Below, piece by piece: positions 28,521 to 38,200 of a stretch of 64,000 nt of DNA (positions are counted from its first letter, which is position 1; each line of letters opens with the position of its first letter). The notes beneath the pieces were generated by a model. The model saw nothing but the letters and a program-made list of their open reading frames with translations. It had not been told where the DNA came from and did no database searches. This DNA comes from Bacillota bacterium (GTDB lineage Bacteria > Bacillota > Clostridia > Acetivibrionales > DSM-1351): positions 58,255-122,254 of the forward strand of contig JAEWCZ010000062.1 of NCBI GenBank assembly GCA_023390335.1, read 5' to 3'. Both the position numbers and the translations under genes were made by a program.

Positions 28521-30392
28521 ATGAACTTATTGGGTACATGGATGCTGCGATTTGCTTTTACATGTGGTCTTATATCATTCCTGCTCATTGCCTTTAAAAA
28601 TGAAAAAGAGGTAAATAAAAACCTTGGAGTCCTAACAGGTATAGTTGCAAGCTTTGGAGTTCTTATGTCTTCATTTCTTTTGTTTTATTCGCTTGTAAGT
28701 GGAAATTACTCAGTTGAATATGTATATCACAGTACAGATAAATCACTTCCAATAATATATAAAATTTCGGCTTTCTGGTCGGGTAGTTCAGGCTCAATGC
28801 TTTTTTGGACTTCTGTATTGGCCGTTCTTCTCATAATTGTGTATTTTAAAAATAAAGAAAAAAGTTCAACGAAAACTATAAGTGGGGTTTTACTATTTGT
28901 TATGACACTTTTTATGTTTGTTGTAACATTTATAAAAAATCCATTTAAACTGGTATCAGAACAAAGTGACGGATTTGGTCTTAATCCTTCGCTCCAAAGT
29001 CTGGGTATGGTCTTTCACCCACCCGTTATAATTATAGCTTTTTCTTTTTTCTTCATAGCTTTTGGATATCAATTATTTGACGTTAGAAATAGTACTGAAG
29101 AACACATAAATACTACATGGAAATGGGCAATGTGGGGCTGGATACTTCTTACCTTTGGAATTATCACCGGCGGCATATGGGCATATACCGAGCTTGGCTG
29201 GGGCGGTTACTGGGCATGGGACCCAATAGAAAATTCATCTCTGGTTAACTGGTTATTTGCAACAGCTTTTCTCCATAGCTTGCGAAGAAAAGGTAATAAC
29301 AATAAAAGAATGAATTTTGTTTTAATATTTTTAACTGCATTTACCATACTTGTTGGAACATACATAGCAAGAAGCGGTTTATTAGATTCTGTACATGCTT
29401 ACAGCAGCCGTGGTGTCACAGTGGTTTTCGGTGTGGTATTACTGGTACTGGTACTGCTTTTCATTGTTTATTTCTTCAAAATTAAAAGATTACATCCCAA
29501 AGATACGAAAACACTCCTAAATATAATAAAGCCTGGCAATCTGTTTTCCGTAATAAGTATTATAACTGCTGTTTTAATTTTCGGAGGTACCACATTCCCC
29601 TTGTACGGAGGACTCTTTCTCAAAGCTGCATCGGCTGCACCAATAAGTTACTACGAGTATGTTTTCGGAATATTTGGTATACTGGTGCTTTTATTTCTTG
29701 CAATTAATCCAAACTTATATACAAGAAAAGTTCTTTTGATTCCCGGTGTCGTGTGTGGATTAACAGCATTAGGTCTAATGCTATTTCTTACTGATTATGG
29801 CTTCCTAACAAAATTATCTCTATCAGCTTGTATAATGCTAGCAATAAATTTGGTTATAGAACTTGTATTTAATTATAAAAAGCTCATTTCCAATCCGAAA
29901 CGAGTGGCAGTTTTATTACTTCATGCTCCACTGATAATAATGGCATTAGGATTTGCAGGGTCTATGGGTATGCTTTTGAATTCTGATATAACTATTGAAA
30001 AAGGCAATACAATGGTTGTCGGAAAATACGAAGTAAAATACAGAAACCTATATTGGAAAGAAGAACCTGGGAAAACCACAGCTGTTTCTGTCCTCGGCGT
30101 TAGCGGTCCTAAGGGAAAGTTCCAATTGAAACCTGAACTTTCATATTACCAGAAAATGAAAATATCTCACTCTAGAGCAGTAATAAAATCTGGGTTAAAA
30201 GAAGATTTGTACATAATTTTTGAAGGAATAGACGAAAAAGACAATATTTCATTAAAAGTCAAGGTAGTAAAGTGGGTTAGCTTTGTATGGATAGGAAGTA
30301 TATTATTGGTTATTTTTACAATTCTGTACTATTTTTTTGAAAATAAAAAAACAAAGGTATTAATAAAAAATAAATTAGAACAGGAGGTTTGA
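28521..30392 (+). CDS. ccmF: CcmF/NrfE-type cytochrome c haem lyase
   Basis: A 623-aa membrane protein with roughly 14-15 hydrophobic segments, the normal CcmF length. CcmF attaches haem covalently to CxxCH motifs on the outer face of the membrane. The Trp-rich haem-handling WWD motif is at about 226-245 (WGGYWAWDPIENSS). Conserved family histidines lie in FHPPVI (166), FLHSL (252) and SVHAYSS (about 295). TYIARSGLLDSVHA matches the CcmF signature. No ccmA-E, ccmH or system II ResB gene is in the window. It overlaps the ribosome site of the next gene (stop 30390-30392, next ATG 30395), so it is co-transcribed with two c-type cytochromes, its probable clients. Confidence 0.9.
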   Translation: MNLLGTWMLRFAFTCGLISFLLIAFKNEKEVNKNLGVLTGIVASFGVLMSSFLLFYSLVSGNYSVEYVYHSTDKSLPIIYKISAFWSGSSGSMLFWTSVLAVLLIIVYFKNKEKSSTKTISGVLLFVMTLFMFVVTFIKNPFKLVSEQSDGFGLNPSLQSLGMVFHPPVIIIAFSFFFIAFGYQLFDVRNSTEEHINTTWKWAMWGWILLTFGIITGGIWAYTELGWGGYWAWDPIENSSLVNWLFATAFLHSLRRKGNNNKRMNFVLIFLTAFTILVGTYIARSGLLDSVHAYSSRGVTVVFGVVLLVLVLLFIVYFFKIKRLHPKDTKTLLNIIKPGNLFSVISIITAVLIFGGTTFPLYGGLFLKAASAAPISYYEYVFGIFGILVLLFLAINPNLYTRKVLLIPGVVCGLTALGLMLFLTDYGFLTKLSLSACIMLAINLVIELVFNYKKLISNPKRVAVLLLHAPLIIMALGFAGSMGMLLNSDITIEKGNTMVVGKYEVKYRNLYWKEEPGKTTAVSVLGVSGPKGKFQLKPELSYYQKMKISHSRAVIKSGLKEDLYIIFEGIDEKDNISLKVKVVKWVSFVWIGSILLVIFTILYYFFENKKTKVLIKNKLEQEV

Positions 30393-30394
30393 AA

Positions 30395-32509
30395 ATGACA
30401 AAGGTATCAAAACTATCTCACAAGATTATTGTTGTTATGTTAATAACCGCAATTTTAATGGTTTCTCAGGTTTCTGTTGTATTGTCGGGAAGTGTTGATC
30501 TTACAAAGTCAGAGTTTAACTTTGACAAAATCGTTTTTACCAAACATCAACCATATACAGGTGTTGAAAACCATATGATTGATGGAAACTTTGGGTTTAC
30601 AGCAGTAAAAGGCGGTGGATTGTATATTCTGAATAATGCTTTTTCAGGTAACCCGACCGTAACCGATGTTTTGCAGAATTCTGTCTGCAAAAACGGACGT
30701 TACGCAGGAAAGAAGCTTACAGGCGGAGCCTTCTATTCCTTTGATCTGAGCTACGATGCAAAACAGATTGTATTCGCCTATACTGATGCGCAAAATTCCT
30801 ACGATGTTTGGAATGAAAACACTACCTACCATATTTTTAAAGTAAATGTGGATGGCACAAATCTTACACAGCTGACTGACGGAAGTGTAAATGATTTTGA
30901 TCCTCGCTGGCTTCCGGATGGAAGAATTGTATTTATTTCAGAAAGAAGAGGCGGATATGGGCGTTGCCATCAGCGTATAGTTCCCACCTTTAATCTGCAT
31001 ACAATGAATGCTGACGGGAGCGACATCAGGTGTATAAGTTATCATGAAACTAATGAATGGAGTCCATGTGTAGATAACAACGGTATGATTGTATACACTC
31101 GTTGGGACTACGTGGATAGAGGTGCCACTCATCCCCATTCTGCATGGATAACCACTCCGGATGGCCTTGATGCGAGAGCTATTACGTTAAATTACCCTAA
31201 CTCGGGCCCCGAATGGTGGAAAAATGTCCCTATGATGCAGAATTCGTTAAGGGCGATACCAAATTCGAATAAATATGTTGCAACAGCCGCTCCTCATCAT
31301 GCTCAAAACTATGGGCCGCTTATTGTAATTGATCCAGATGTTGAAGATGATGATAATCTTTCCACAATTACTAAAATTACACCTGATGCAATGTATCCAG
31401 AAACCGAAACTGGTACCACAACCGATCAAAAATATGGAACTCCATATCCTTTAAGTGAAGACTATTTTCTGTGTATCTATGATCCAAATGCCAACAGTGA
31501 TGGCGCAAACAAGCGATATGGCATATATGCAATAGATACAAAAGGAAACAAGACAATGCTATATAACGATCCTAATATTTCCTGCTACAGTCCAATACCA
31601 TTGAGACCACGTACTGTACCCAATAGCATTCCGGGCTCTTCCATACCAACGGGACAAGCCCCTGATGGAGTTGTATCTATAATGAATATTTATGATACAC
31701 TGCTTCCATTCCCGTCGGGTACAAAGATTAAAGAATTGCGTATATGGCAGGTTTATCCAAAGACTACACCACTGGCAACAGACCCTATAGTAAGCTATGA
31801 AGGAACTGAAAGTTCATGGGCCGGAAGAAATACCAGGGGACTCTTAGGTTCAGTACCTGTTGAAGAAGATGGAAGCGCATCCTTCTATTTGGCACCGGGA
31901 AAACCCGTTTTTTTCCAGGCCGTAGATCAAGACGGAACTGCCGTTCAGACCATGAGATCTGATACCTTTCTTATTCCGGGACAAAACAGGCTGTTATGTC
32001 AGGGCTGTCACGAACCTGCCCGCAAGGCTGCAGAGAATCCTGAAAGTGTTCCTCTTGCATTAAGAAGGACACCATCAACAATTACACCTGATGCATCAGA
32101 AGGAGCAAGACCAATGAGTTTTCCAAGGCTTATTCAGCCTATCTTGGATAAAAAGTGCATATCATGTCACAATGGTTCTCAGGTGCCTGACCTTAGAAAG
32201 GGAAATATAGATTCCCAGACAAAATGGTTTAGTTCCTACAAAAATTTGAAGCCATATGTGGCACTATTTGATGTAATGTATGCGGGTGCTAACTGGGATC
32301 ATGTCTACCCACGAACTGAGCCAGGCAAGTTTGGTTCCAGGGCATCAAAGCTATATCAAAAGCTGAAGACTGGGCACGGTAATCTTACCCAAAGTGAGCT
32401 TCACTCATTTACAATTTGGATGGATTCAGGAATTGCGCCATTCTTCGGAGACTACAAGAATACAGATGCACAGTTAAGAGGAGAGCAGGTCGAGCCATCT
32501 CTGAATTAA
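30395..32509 (+). CDS. Secreted dihaem c-type cytochrome, HzsA-related beta-propeller protein
   Basis: A 704-aa exported protein with a signal peptide (about 1-32). Residues 40-470 hold TolB-like propeller blades (FDLSYDAKQIVFAY, MNADGSDIRC, HETNEWSPCVDNNG). Residues 480-545 match the middle domain of the hydrazine synthase alpha family (LGSVPVEEDGSASFYLAPG), which ends in the first haem site CQGCH (535-539). A second haem site CISCH is at 588-592 in a cytochrome c domain that runs to the end. Relatives are common in Planctomycetes and environmental bacteria and are mostly of unknown function; hydrazine synthesis is not implied. It lacks a dockerin. It lies between ccmF and the dockerin cytochrome. 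ATG 30395 follows AGGAGG. Confidence 0.87.
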   Translation: MTKVSKLSHKIIVVMLITAILMVSQVSVVLSGSVDLTKSEFNFDKIVFTKHQPYTGVENHMIDGNFGFTAVKGGGLYILNNAFSGNPTVTDVLQNSVCKNGRYAGKKLTGGAFYSFDLSYDAKQIVFAYTDAQNSYDVWNENTTYHIFKVNVDGTNLTQLTDGSVNDFDPRWLPDGRIVFISERRGGYGRCHQRIVPTFNLHTMNADGSDIRCISYHETNEWSPCVDNNGMIVYTRWDYVDRGATHPHSAWITTPDGLDARAITLNYPNSGPEWWKNVPMMQNSLRAIPNSNKYVATAAPHHAQNYGPLIVIDPDVEDDDNLSTITKITPDAMYPETETGTTTDQKYGTPYPLSEDYFLCIYDPNANSDGANKRYGIYAIDTKGNKTMLYNDPNISCYSPIPLRPRTVPNSIPGSSIPTGQAPDGVVSIMNIYDTLLPFPSGTKIKELRIWQVYPKTTPLATDPIVSYEGTESSWAGRNTRGLLGSVPVEEDGSASFYLAPGKPVFFQAVDQDGTAVQTMRSDTFLIPGQNRLLCQGCHEPARKAAENPESVPLALRRTPSTITPDASEGARPMSFPRLIQPILDKKCISCHNGSQVPDLRKGNIDSQTKWFSSYKNLKPYVALFDVMYAGANWDHVYPRTEPGKFGSRASKLYQKLKTGHGNLTQSELHSFTIWMDSGIAPFFGDYKNTDAQLRGEQVEPSLN

Positions 32510-32550
32510 ATTTATTGGCTAAAAATAATAATGGATGGGAGTGTAAAAAA

Positions 32551-35163
32551 ATGAATCGGGTTACAAATAAAAAACTAGTTCCCATGATTCTTTGCATAGC
32601 AATAGTCATTACTATAGTAAGCTTCCTTTTTCCGGAAAGTAATATTGGTTATTCGGCTGATAATTCATATTTTTCACCTTTTGATACTGCATATTCTCCT
32701 GATGGCAGCTTGATTGCGGTATCGGATTCAACTAAATCACAGATGGAAATATTGAAGGCATCCGATGGTGCAGTTCAAAAGGTTATACAATTGGATGGAC
32801 AGCCTAAAGCGCTTGCATGGAACGGAAATCTAAATATATATGTTTGTGAGTACGGAGCAGGGACTGTTGCCGAAGTAAATCCGGCTACAGGAGAAGTAAC
32901 AAGAAGGTTTTCAACGGGGTCAAAACCCCTTGGAGTAAAAGTCGTAGACGATAAACTTGTTGTATCTGATTATGGCTTAAAAAAAGTATCTGTTGTTGAT
33001 TTATCCTCCGGTGATGTTGAAAAAGATATTTCAGTTAAAGATTATCCCTACTTGATGGATAGTACTGTGGACGGCAAATATGCAATAGTCGGACACGCAT
33101 TGCCGTCAGGAAATGCCTCAGAAGCTAAGTATGCTGCATCAGTTACCTTTATTGATATGAACACCTATAGTGAAGTTGCAAATATAGTTCTTCCACAGGG
33201 TTCAGCAAATGTAAGGGGAATTAAATGTTCACCTGACGGCAAGTGGGCGTATGTTCTTCACACATTCGGAAAAACCTCACTTCCTACTACCCAAATAACA
33301 AGAGGATGGGTAATGACAAATGCAGTTACTATAATTGATATCGCAAATAAAAACATATATACCACATTCTTATTGGACAGAATGATGGAAGGAGCAGCAG
33401 ACCCTTGGGGACTGGCAATATCAGCGGACAGTAAAACCATGTGGGTCAGTGTGTCAGGAACTCATCAGGTGCTGAGAGTTGATTTGAATGGTCTTCATCA
33501 GCTTTTAACCGGGAATTTGAACGGCGGTGACAGTTCTCAAATTGATTCAAACTCTTATTATAAGATAGTAAACAGGAATAGTGGAAAAGCAGTTGATGTA
33601 CCAAACGGTAATTCTGCAAACAACACTCAATTGGTACAATGGGATGATGTTGGCAATAATAATCAGCAATATAAGTTAGTCGCTGATGCTGATGGATATT
33701 ATACCATTATCAATAGAGGAACAAACAAAGCGCTGGACAATGCAGGTGCTACCGCTGATAATTCAGCCGTAGTTGAATGGGATGTAACCTCTTCCAATAA
33801 TCAGAAATGGAAATTGATTGATTCGGGGAACGGTTACTACAAGCTTCAAGTGAAATCCAGCCAAAAATATATGGATGTAAGTGGTGCTTCGACTTCCAGC
33901 AATGCCGGTATAGTAACAAACAGCAGCAGCACAAGCTTGAGCCAGCAATGGAAAATATTAAAAGCTGGTACTGGAACTTCGTCAAGCAATTATTCCTTAT
34001 TATTCCGTTCAAAATCAGGATTTGACAAACCATATTCAGATATTTGGTTGCAAATCAAAGCCGATCCTACAAAAAGAAGTGATTTAAAATACGATCTTGG
34101 AGCCTTATGGGGAGCAGGTCTGCTAAAAGAGATAGAGCTACCCGGTCAGGGGCCAAGAGGGATATCATTATCGCCGGATGGTAAAACGGTAGCTGTAGGT
34201 GCATATTTTGCAGGAGAAGTGTATTTTATAGATACCTTCGGAAATGTATTGAAAAGCACAGCAAAACTCGGTATTCAACCTCAAGAAAGTCAGGTTAGAA
34301 GTGGTGAACGCATATTCTATGATGCATCAACTACCACACAAAAATGGCTCAGCTGTGCTTCCTGTCATCCTGATGGCAGAGCCGACGGACTTAATTGGGA
34401 TATGCCAAATGACGGTATCGGCAATACTAAAAACACTAAATCAATGTTATATGTTTTTGATACACCTCCTGCTATGTGGCGTGGAGTAAGGGATGACGCC
34501 CATGTTGGCATAAAAGCAGGTTTCAAATACATAAAGTTTAAAGAACCAACCCAGCAAGAACTTGATGATGTAGCAGCATATATCAAGAGTCTCTCTGAGG
34601 AACCTGATCCATATTCAAATAAGGGCACAATGACAGCTGATGCTGCTGCCGGGAAAGCAATTTTTGAAAGTCCGGAAGCAAAATGTTCATATTGCCATTC
34701 AGGACCGCAGTTTACTGATTTGAAAGCTCACGATGTAGGTACAAAAGATATTCTTGATCCTGATGGATTGTACTATACCCCACCACTTAAGGAGTTGTGG
34801 AGGACTGCTCCATATCTGCATGATGGTTCTGCAGCAACAATCCATGATGTACTGACGACTAAAAATGCAAATGACAGACATGGAAGTACATCACAGCTTA
34901 CTGATGAACAACTCACCCAGTTGGAGGCGTACATACTTGAGATAGGTAGTAATCCTGCTCAGACATTACAAAAAGGTGATGTAAATGGAGATGGGGATGT
35001 TAATGCAATTGATTTGGCTTATATGAAAAAGTACTTAATGGGAGAACTTGATTTGCCGGACGAACAGCTAAAGGCGGCCGATGTTGATGATAGTGGAGAA
35101 ATAAATGCAATTGATTTTGCTATTTTAAAACAAGTAGTACTTGGACTTATAGCTAGTTTATAA
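32551..35163 (+). CDS. Dockerin-bearing dihaem cytochrome (propeller + inserted ricin-type lectin + MauG/CCP-like domain)
   Basis: An 870-aa exported protein. The signal segment is about 1-36. YVTN/NHL-type propeller blades fill about 40-325 and resume at about 478-575. A ricin-type beta-trefoil with three QxW-like repeats (QQYKL, QKWKL, QQWKI) sits between them at about 333-471. A dihaem cytochrome c peroxidase/MauG-like domain follows at about 580-800, with haem sites CASCH (602-606) and CSYCH (712-716) and the family motif PYLHDGSAATIHDV. A type I dockerin closes it at 808-868, with calcium loops DVNGDGDVN and DVDDSGEIN and Ala-Ile at both recognition sites. It would dock on the cellulosome. 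ATG 32551 follows GGGAG and is preferred to in-frame upstream starts that overlap the previous gene. Confidence 0.9.
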   Translation: MNRVTNKKLVPMILCIAIVITIVSFLFPESNIGYSADNSYFSPFDTAYSPDGSLIAVSDSTKSQMEILKASDGAVQKVIQLDGQPKALAWNGNLNIYVCEYGAGTVAEVNPATGEVTRRFSTGSKPLGVKVVDDKLVVSDYGLKKVSVVDLSSGDVEKDISVKDYPYLMDSTVDGKYAIVGHALPSGNASEAKYAASVTFIDMNTYSEVANIVLPQGSANVRGIKCSPDGKWAYVLHTFGKTSLPTTQITRGWVMTNAVTIIDIANKNIYTTFLLDRMMEGAADPWGLAISADSKTMWVSVSGTHQVLRVDLNGLHQLLTGNLNGGDSSQIDSNSYYKIVNRNSGKAVDVPNGNSANNTQLVQWDDVGNNNQQYKLVADADGYYTIINRGTNKALDNAGATADNSAVVEWDVTSSNNQKWKLIDSGNGYYKLQVKSSQKYMDVSGASTSSNAGIVTNSSSTSLSQQWKILKAGTGTSSSNYSLLFRSKSGFDKPYSDIWLQIKADPTKRSDLKYDLGALWGAGLLKEIELPGQGPRGISLSPDGKTVAVGAYFAGEVYFIDTFGNVLKSTAKLGIQPQESQVRSGERIFYDASTTTQKWLSCASCHPDGRADGLNWDMPNDGIGNTKNTKSMLYVFDTPPAMWRGVRDDAHVGIKAGFKYIKFKEPTQQELDDVAAYIKSLSEEPDPYSNKGTMTADAAAGKAIFESPEAKCSYCHSGPQFTDLKAHDVGTKDILDPDGLYYTPPLKELWRTAPYLHDGSAATIHDVLTTKNANDRHGSTSQLTDEQLTQLEAYILEIGSNPAQTLQKGDVNGDGDVNAIDLAYMKKYLMGELDLPDEQLKAADVDDSGEINAIDFAILKQVVLGLIASL

Positions 35164-35177
35164 ATATTGTATCAATC

Positions 35178-35222
35178 AAAAGCAGCCAGCTAAATGTATT
35201 AATCATTTGGCTGGCTGCTTTT
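35178..35222. terminator. Bidirectional terminator between the cytochrome operon and the glycosidase
   Basis: AAAAGCAGCCAGCTAAATG pairs with CATTTGGCTGGCTGCTTTT (19 bp, one G-U) around TATTAAT. T-runs exist on both strands, between convergent genes. Confidence 0.92.
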
Positions 35223-35234
35223 ATATTAGGATAT

Positions 35235-38200
35235 TTATTTTGTAGAATAAGGTAATTCTGCAATATCACCCAACAGGTATTTCTTGAATACGGCTAAATC
35301 AATGGCATCAATTGCGCCGTCACTATTGAGATCCGCCACTGCAGGGTCAATTTGTACTGGTAAATTAGTAGGAATTCCAAGCATATACATTTTCATCAGT
35401 GCATAGTCGGTTGCATCTACACTGGCATCTCTGTTAAGATCTCCGGCTTTTACAGTTACGCCGGTAAATTTGAACCAGTTTAAGTTGAATAAGTACCCGC
35501 TTCCTCCTGTAAACTTCAGGTATACGTCATGTTTTCCGCTTACACCGCTGACACTACATGAGGCATCTACATAAGTCTGCCAATCTCCATTTCCAGCTAT
35601 CGGACAAGTTCCTATCAAAGTACCGTTAATACTATCGAGATGAATTTCAATATTTCCTCCACTGGAGTTACTGGCTACTCTGGCTTGAAAATCAGTCGCA
35701 CCATTGCCAAAATCGATATTGCTGTAAACAGCATAATCCCCATTTTCTATGTATCCGACATCCTCTCCGCCCTCGGAACAGTTTTCCGTTTGAACTCCAG
35801 ATTGGTTGTTAAAGCTTTCAGCTTCGATCTGAGTAAAAGCCGACCTAGGATCAGGGTTCGGGATTAAAGTTCCGTCCGTAATTTCGGGTCTTTCGTTCCA
35901 AATAGAACTTTCTCCGTTTTCATTGACTGCCGTTACTGCAAAGTAATACTTTGTTCCACTGGTGAGTTCTGAAACGGTGTATGGGCTCGCAGTAACACCT
36001 TTTATTGTATTGGTGTACACGCCGGGTTCCGTTCCGTATTTAATATTATATGAAGTTGCCCCTTTAGATAGCCGGAACCAGAGCTTTACACTGTTGTTAC
36101 CGGGTTGGTGGGAATATAGCAATGGCGAGCATGGCTTGTTCTCTGTTGTGAATGACCATATACCACTGGAAGAGGCTGTGGAGTAAGTCAGGTTCTTTGA
36201 ATATGCTGTAACTCTCCAGTAATACTTAGTATTAGGATTCAGAAGATTTGGCTCTACAGTATATTTGTTGTAGATCATACGATCCCTAAGGATTATTGGG
36301 TTAGACATGTCTGCATTTGCAGATACTTCAAGCTTGTAGAAGAAGGCGTTTCTTGAAGGTGTCCATGACAGCACCGCCCTGTTCGAAACCCCCGTTGTTC
36401 CGTTTGTCGGAGCGGATAGGCTGAAGCTTGTAGGTGAATTTCCGGAAGCCTTTGTAGTGAAATACTGTATTGGCCCATTTATTGGTCTCTCCCCATTTGC
36501 ATTGACAGCATATACCCTCCAATAATAAGTGGTATTGTTCTCCAATGCTGTGGTAGGAGTATAAGTGGATGCTGTGTTGGCACCAAACTCATTTGTTCCT
36601 GTTATAGTAGTAATCCCTGACTTATTGATTACCGGGGATGAAAGGTCGCTGTTTTTGGAAACAACCAAACGGTAAGAGGTTGCGTTATAAGCCCTTGACC
36701 ACAGGAATTTGGGTGTAACTGATTCATTAGGTGCATTCCGAGATGGTAGATAAGGTCCGAATTGCCCGGGTACACCGGCATTTGCACCGGCTATAAACGA
36801 ATAGACCGCATCGTTTGAAACCGTCCGACTCCCGCTGGAATTTACGGCAGTAACATTCCAGTAATACTTTTGGCCTTCTGTCAAAGGTGTTGCAACCGTG
36901 TAGCTTGTATTGGTAATGCCTGCTTGGTTGATAACAGGGTCGGATAAATCCTTGTTTACAGATACTTTCACCGTATAACTTGTAGCACCTTGTGCTGCCG
37001 ACCAGGTAAGTGTTGGTGCTACTGTTGTAACTTCCCCGTCGTCAGGAGTCATCGGGTGAAAGAAGTTCGGAGCAGAATCAATCTTTTTCAAAACAACTAG
37101 CCATGAGTCATTAGCTGCTGCATTGTTTATTGAAAAGCTGATATTGGAAGTCGACGAAGGGGTAATGCTGGATTGGTACGTCAAACCGTTATTTTCACTT
37201 GAAGTTATCTTGTAAAGGTCAATCCTGACATCCTTCCCGTTGAAAGGCTGGTTGTTCAGGTTTACAGTAATGGTACCTGCTGTTCCACTCTTTGCAATGA
37301 TAACCTTGCATTCATCAGTATCCTTGCTGGCACAAGCGGTAAAATCATCCCCTGTACTTGTTGAAACTCCTACATACTGTCCCGACAATTGAGAAAACAT
37401 GTAGTATACCCACCAAATGGGCGTCCTTACAGCCCCATTTGGTTGACTGTTTCTTACAGTTGTTGTCAATATATCGCTCATTCCATTCCAATTGCCTGAT
37501 TTGATGCAACCCTTAATATTTTGAGTAATACCTGATCGTATTACATTGGCCATACTTCGTGTCCAATCAATGGTTGACGTTGACCAAGAGTTGTTTTCTT
37601 CCCATACCACGTACTTTCCGTTGGTTTCAGGATATTTGGTTTGAAGGCTGACAATCGGGTCTTTCCATTTATTCGTCTGGGTATAGGAGGCATACGTGCT
37701 GCCTTCCCAGTATTCATGCCAGCATGGCCCTTCAAGATCCATTTGGTTTTCACTGGAAAATGGAATGTAGAAATCGGATATTCCTGAATAGCCTACTGCA
37801 CCGGGACCAACTATTGGTATATAGTCGGGATAAACTTCCCTAACTGCTTCCCAGTTACCTTTGAATGTGGCTTCGCGACCTGTCCAGTACTCATTTGTAA
37901 GGTCTGCAAAGTCCGGCGTTGCCCCATTGTCCTTTAAATACTGGAGCACATCTTTTACGTATTGCTTTAGCCAAGCCTGATTGGTAGGAGCACCACCACC
38001 GGGAGCGCCATCCGGTGCCGTCCACGACGGGTTAAGTCCAAGAAGGAAATACCACTTCAAGCCGTTAGACTTCGCTCTCTGATACGCTTCTAAGCATCTC
38101 TGGAGTTGGCTGTCTTCGTTATTAAAGCAGGTTCCGTCCAAATCGCCCACTCCCTGAAAGGTCTGAACCGGAATGGTTTCTCGGTTCAGAATGGGGCCGA

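Noticed and set aside
30395..32509. Calling the HzsA-related protein a hydrazine synthase subunit
   Set aside because: The beta and gamma partners and the anammox setting are missing. Only the middle domain and haem motifs are shared, so the name describes ancestry, not activity.
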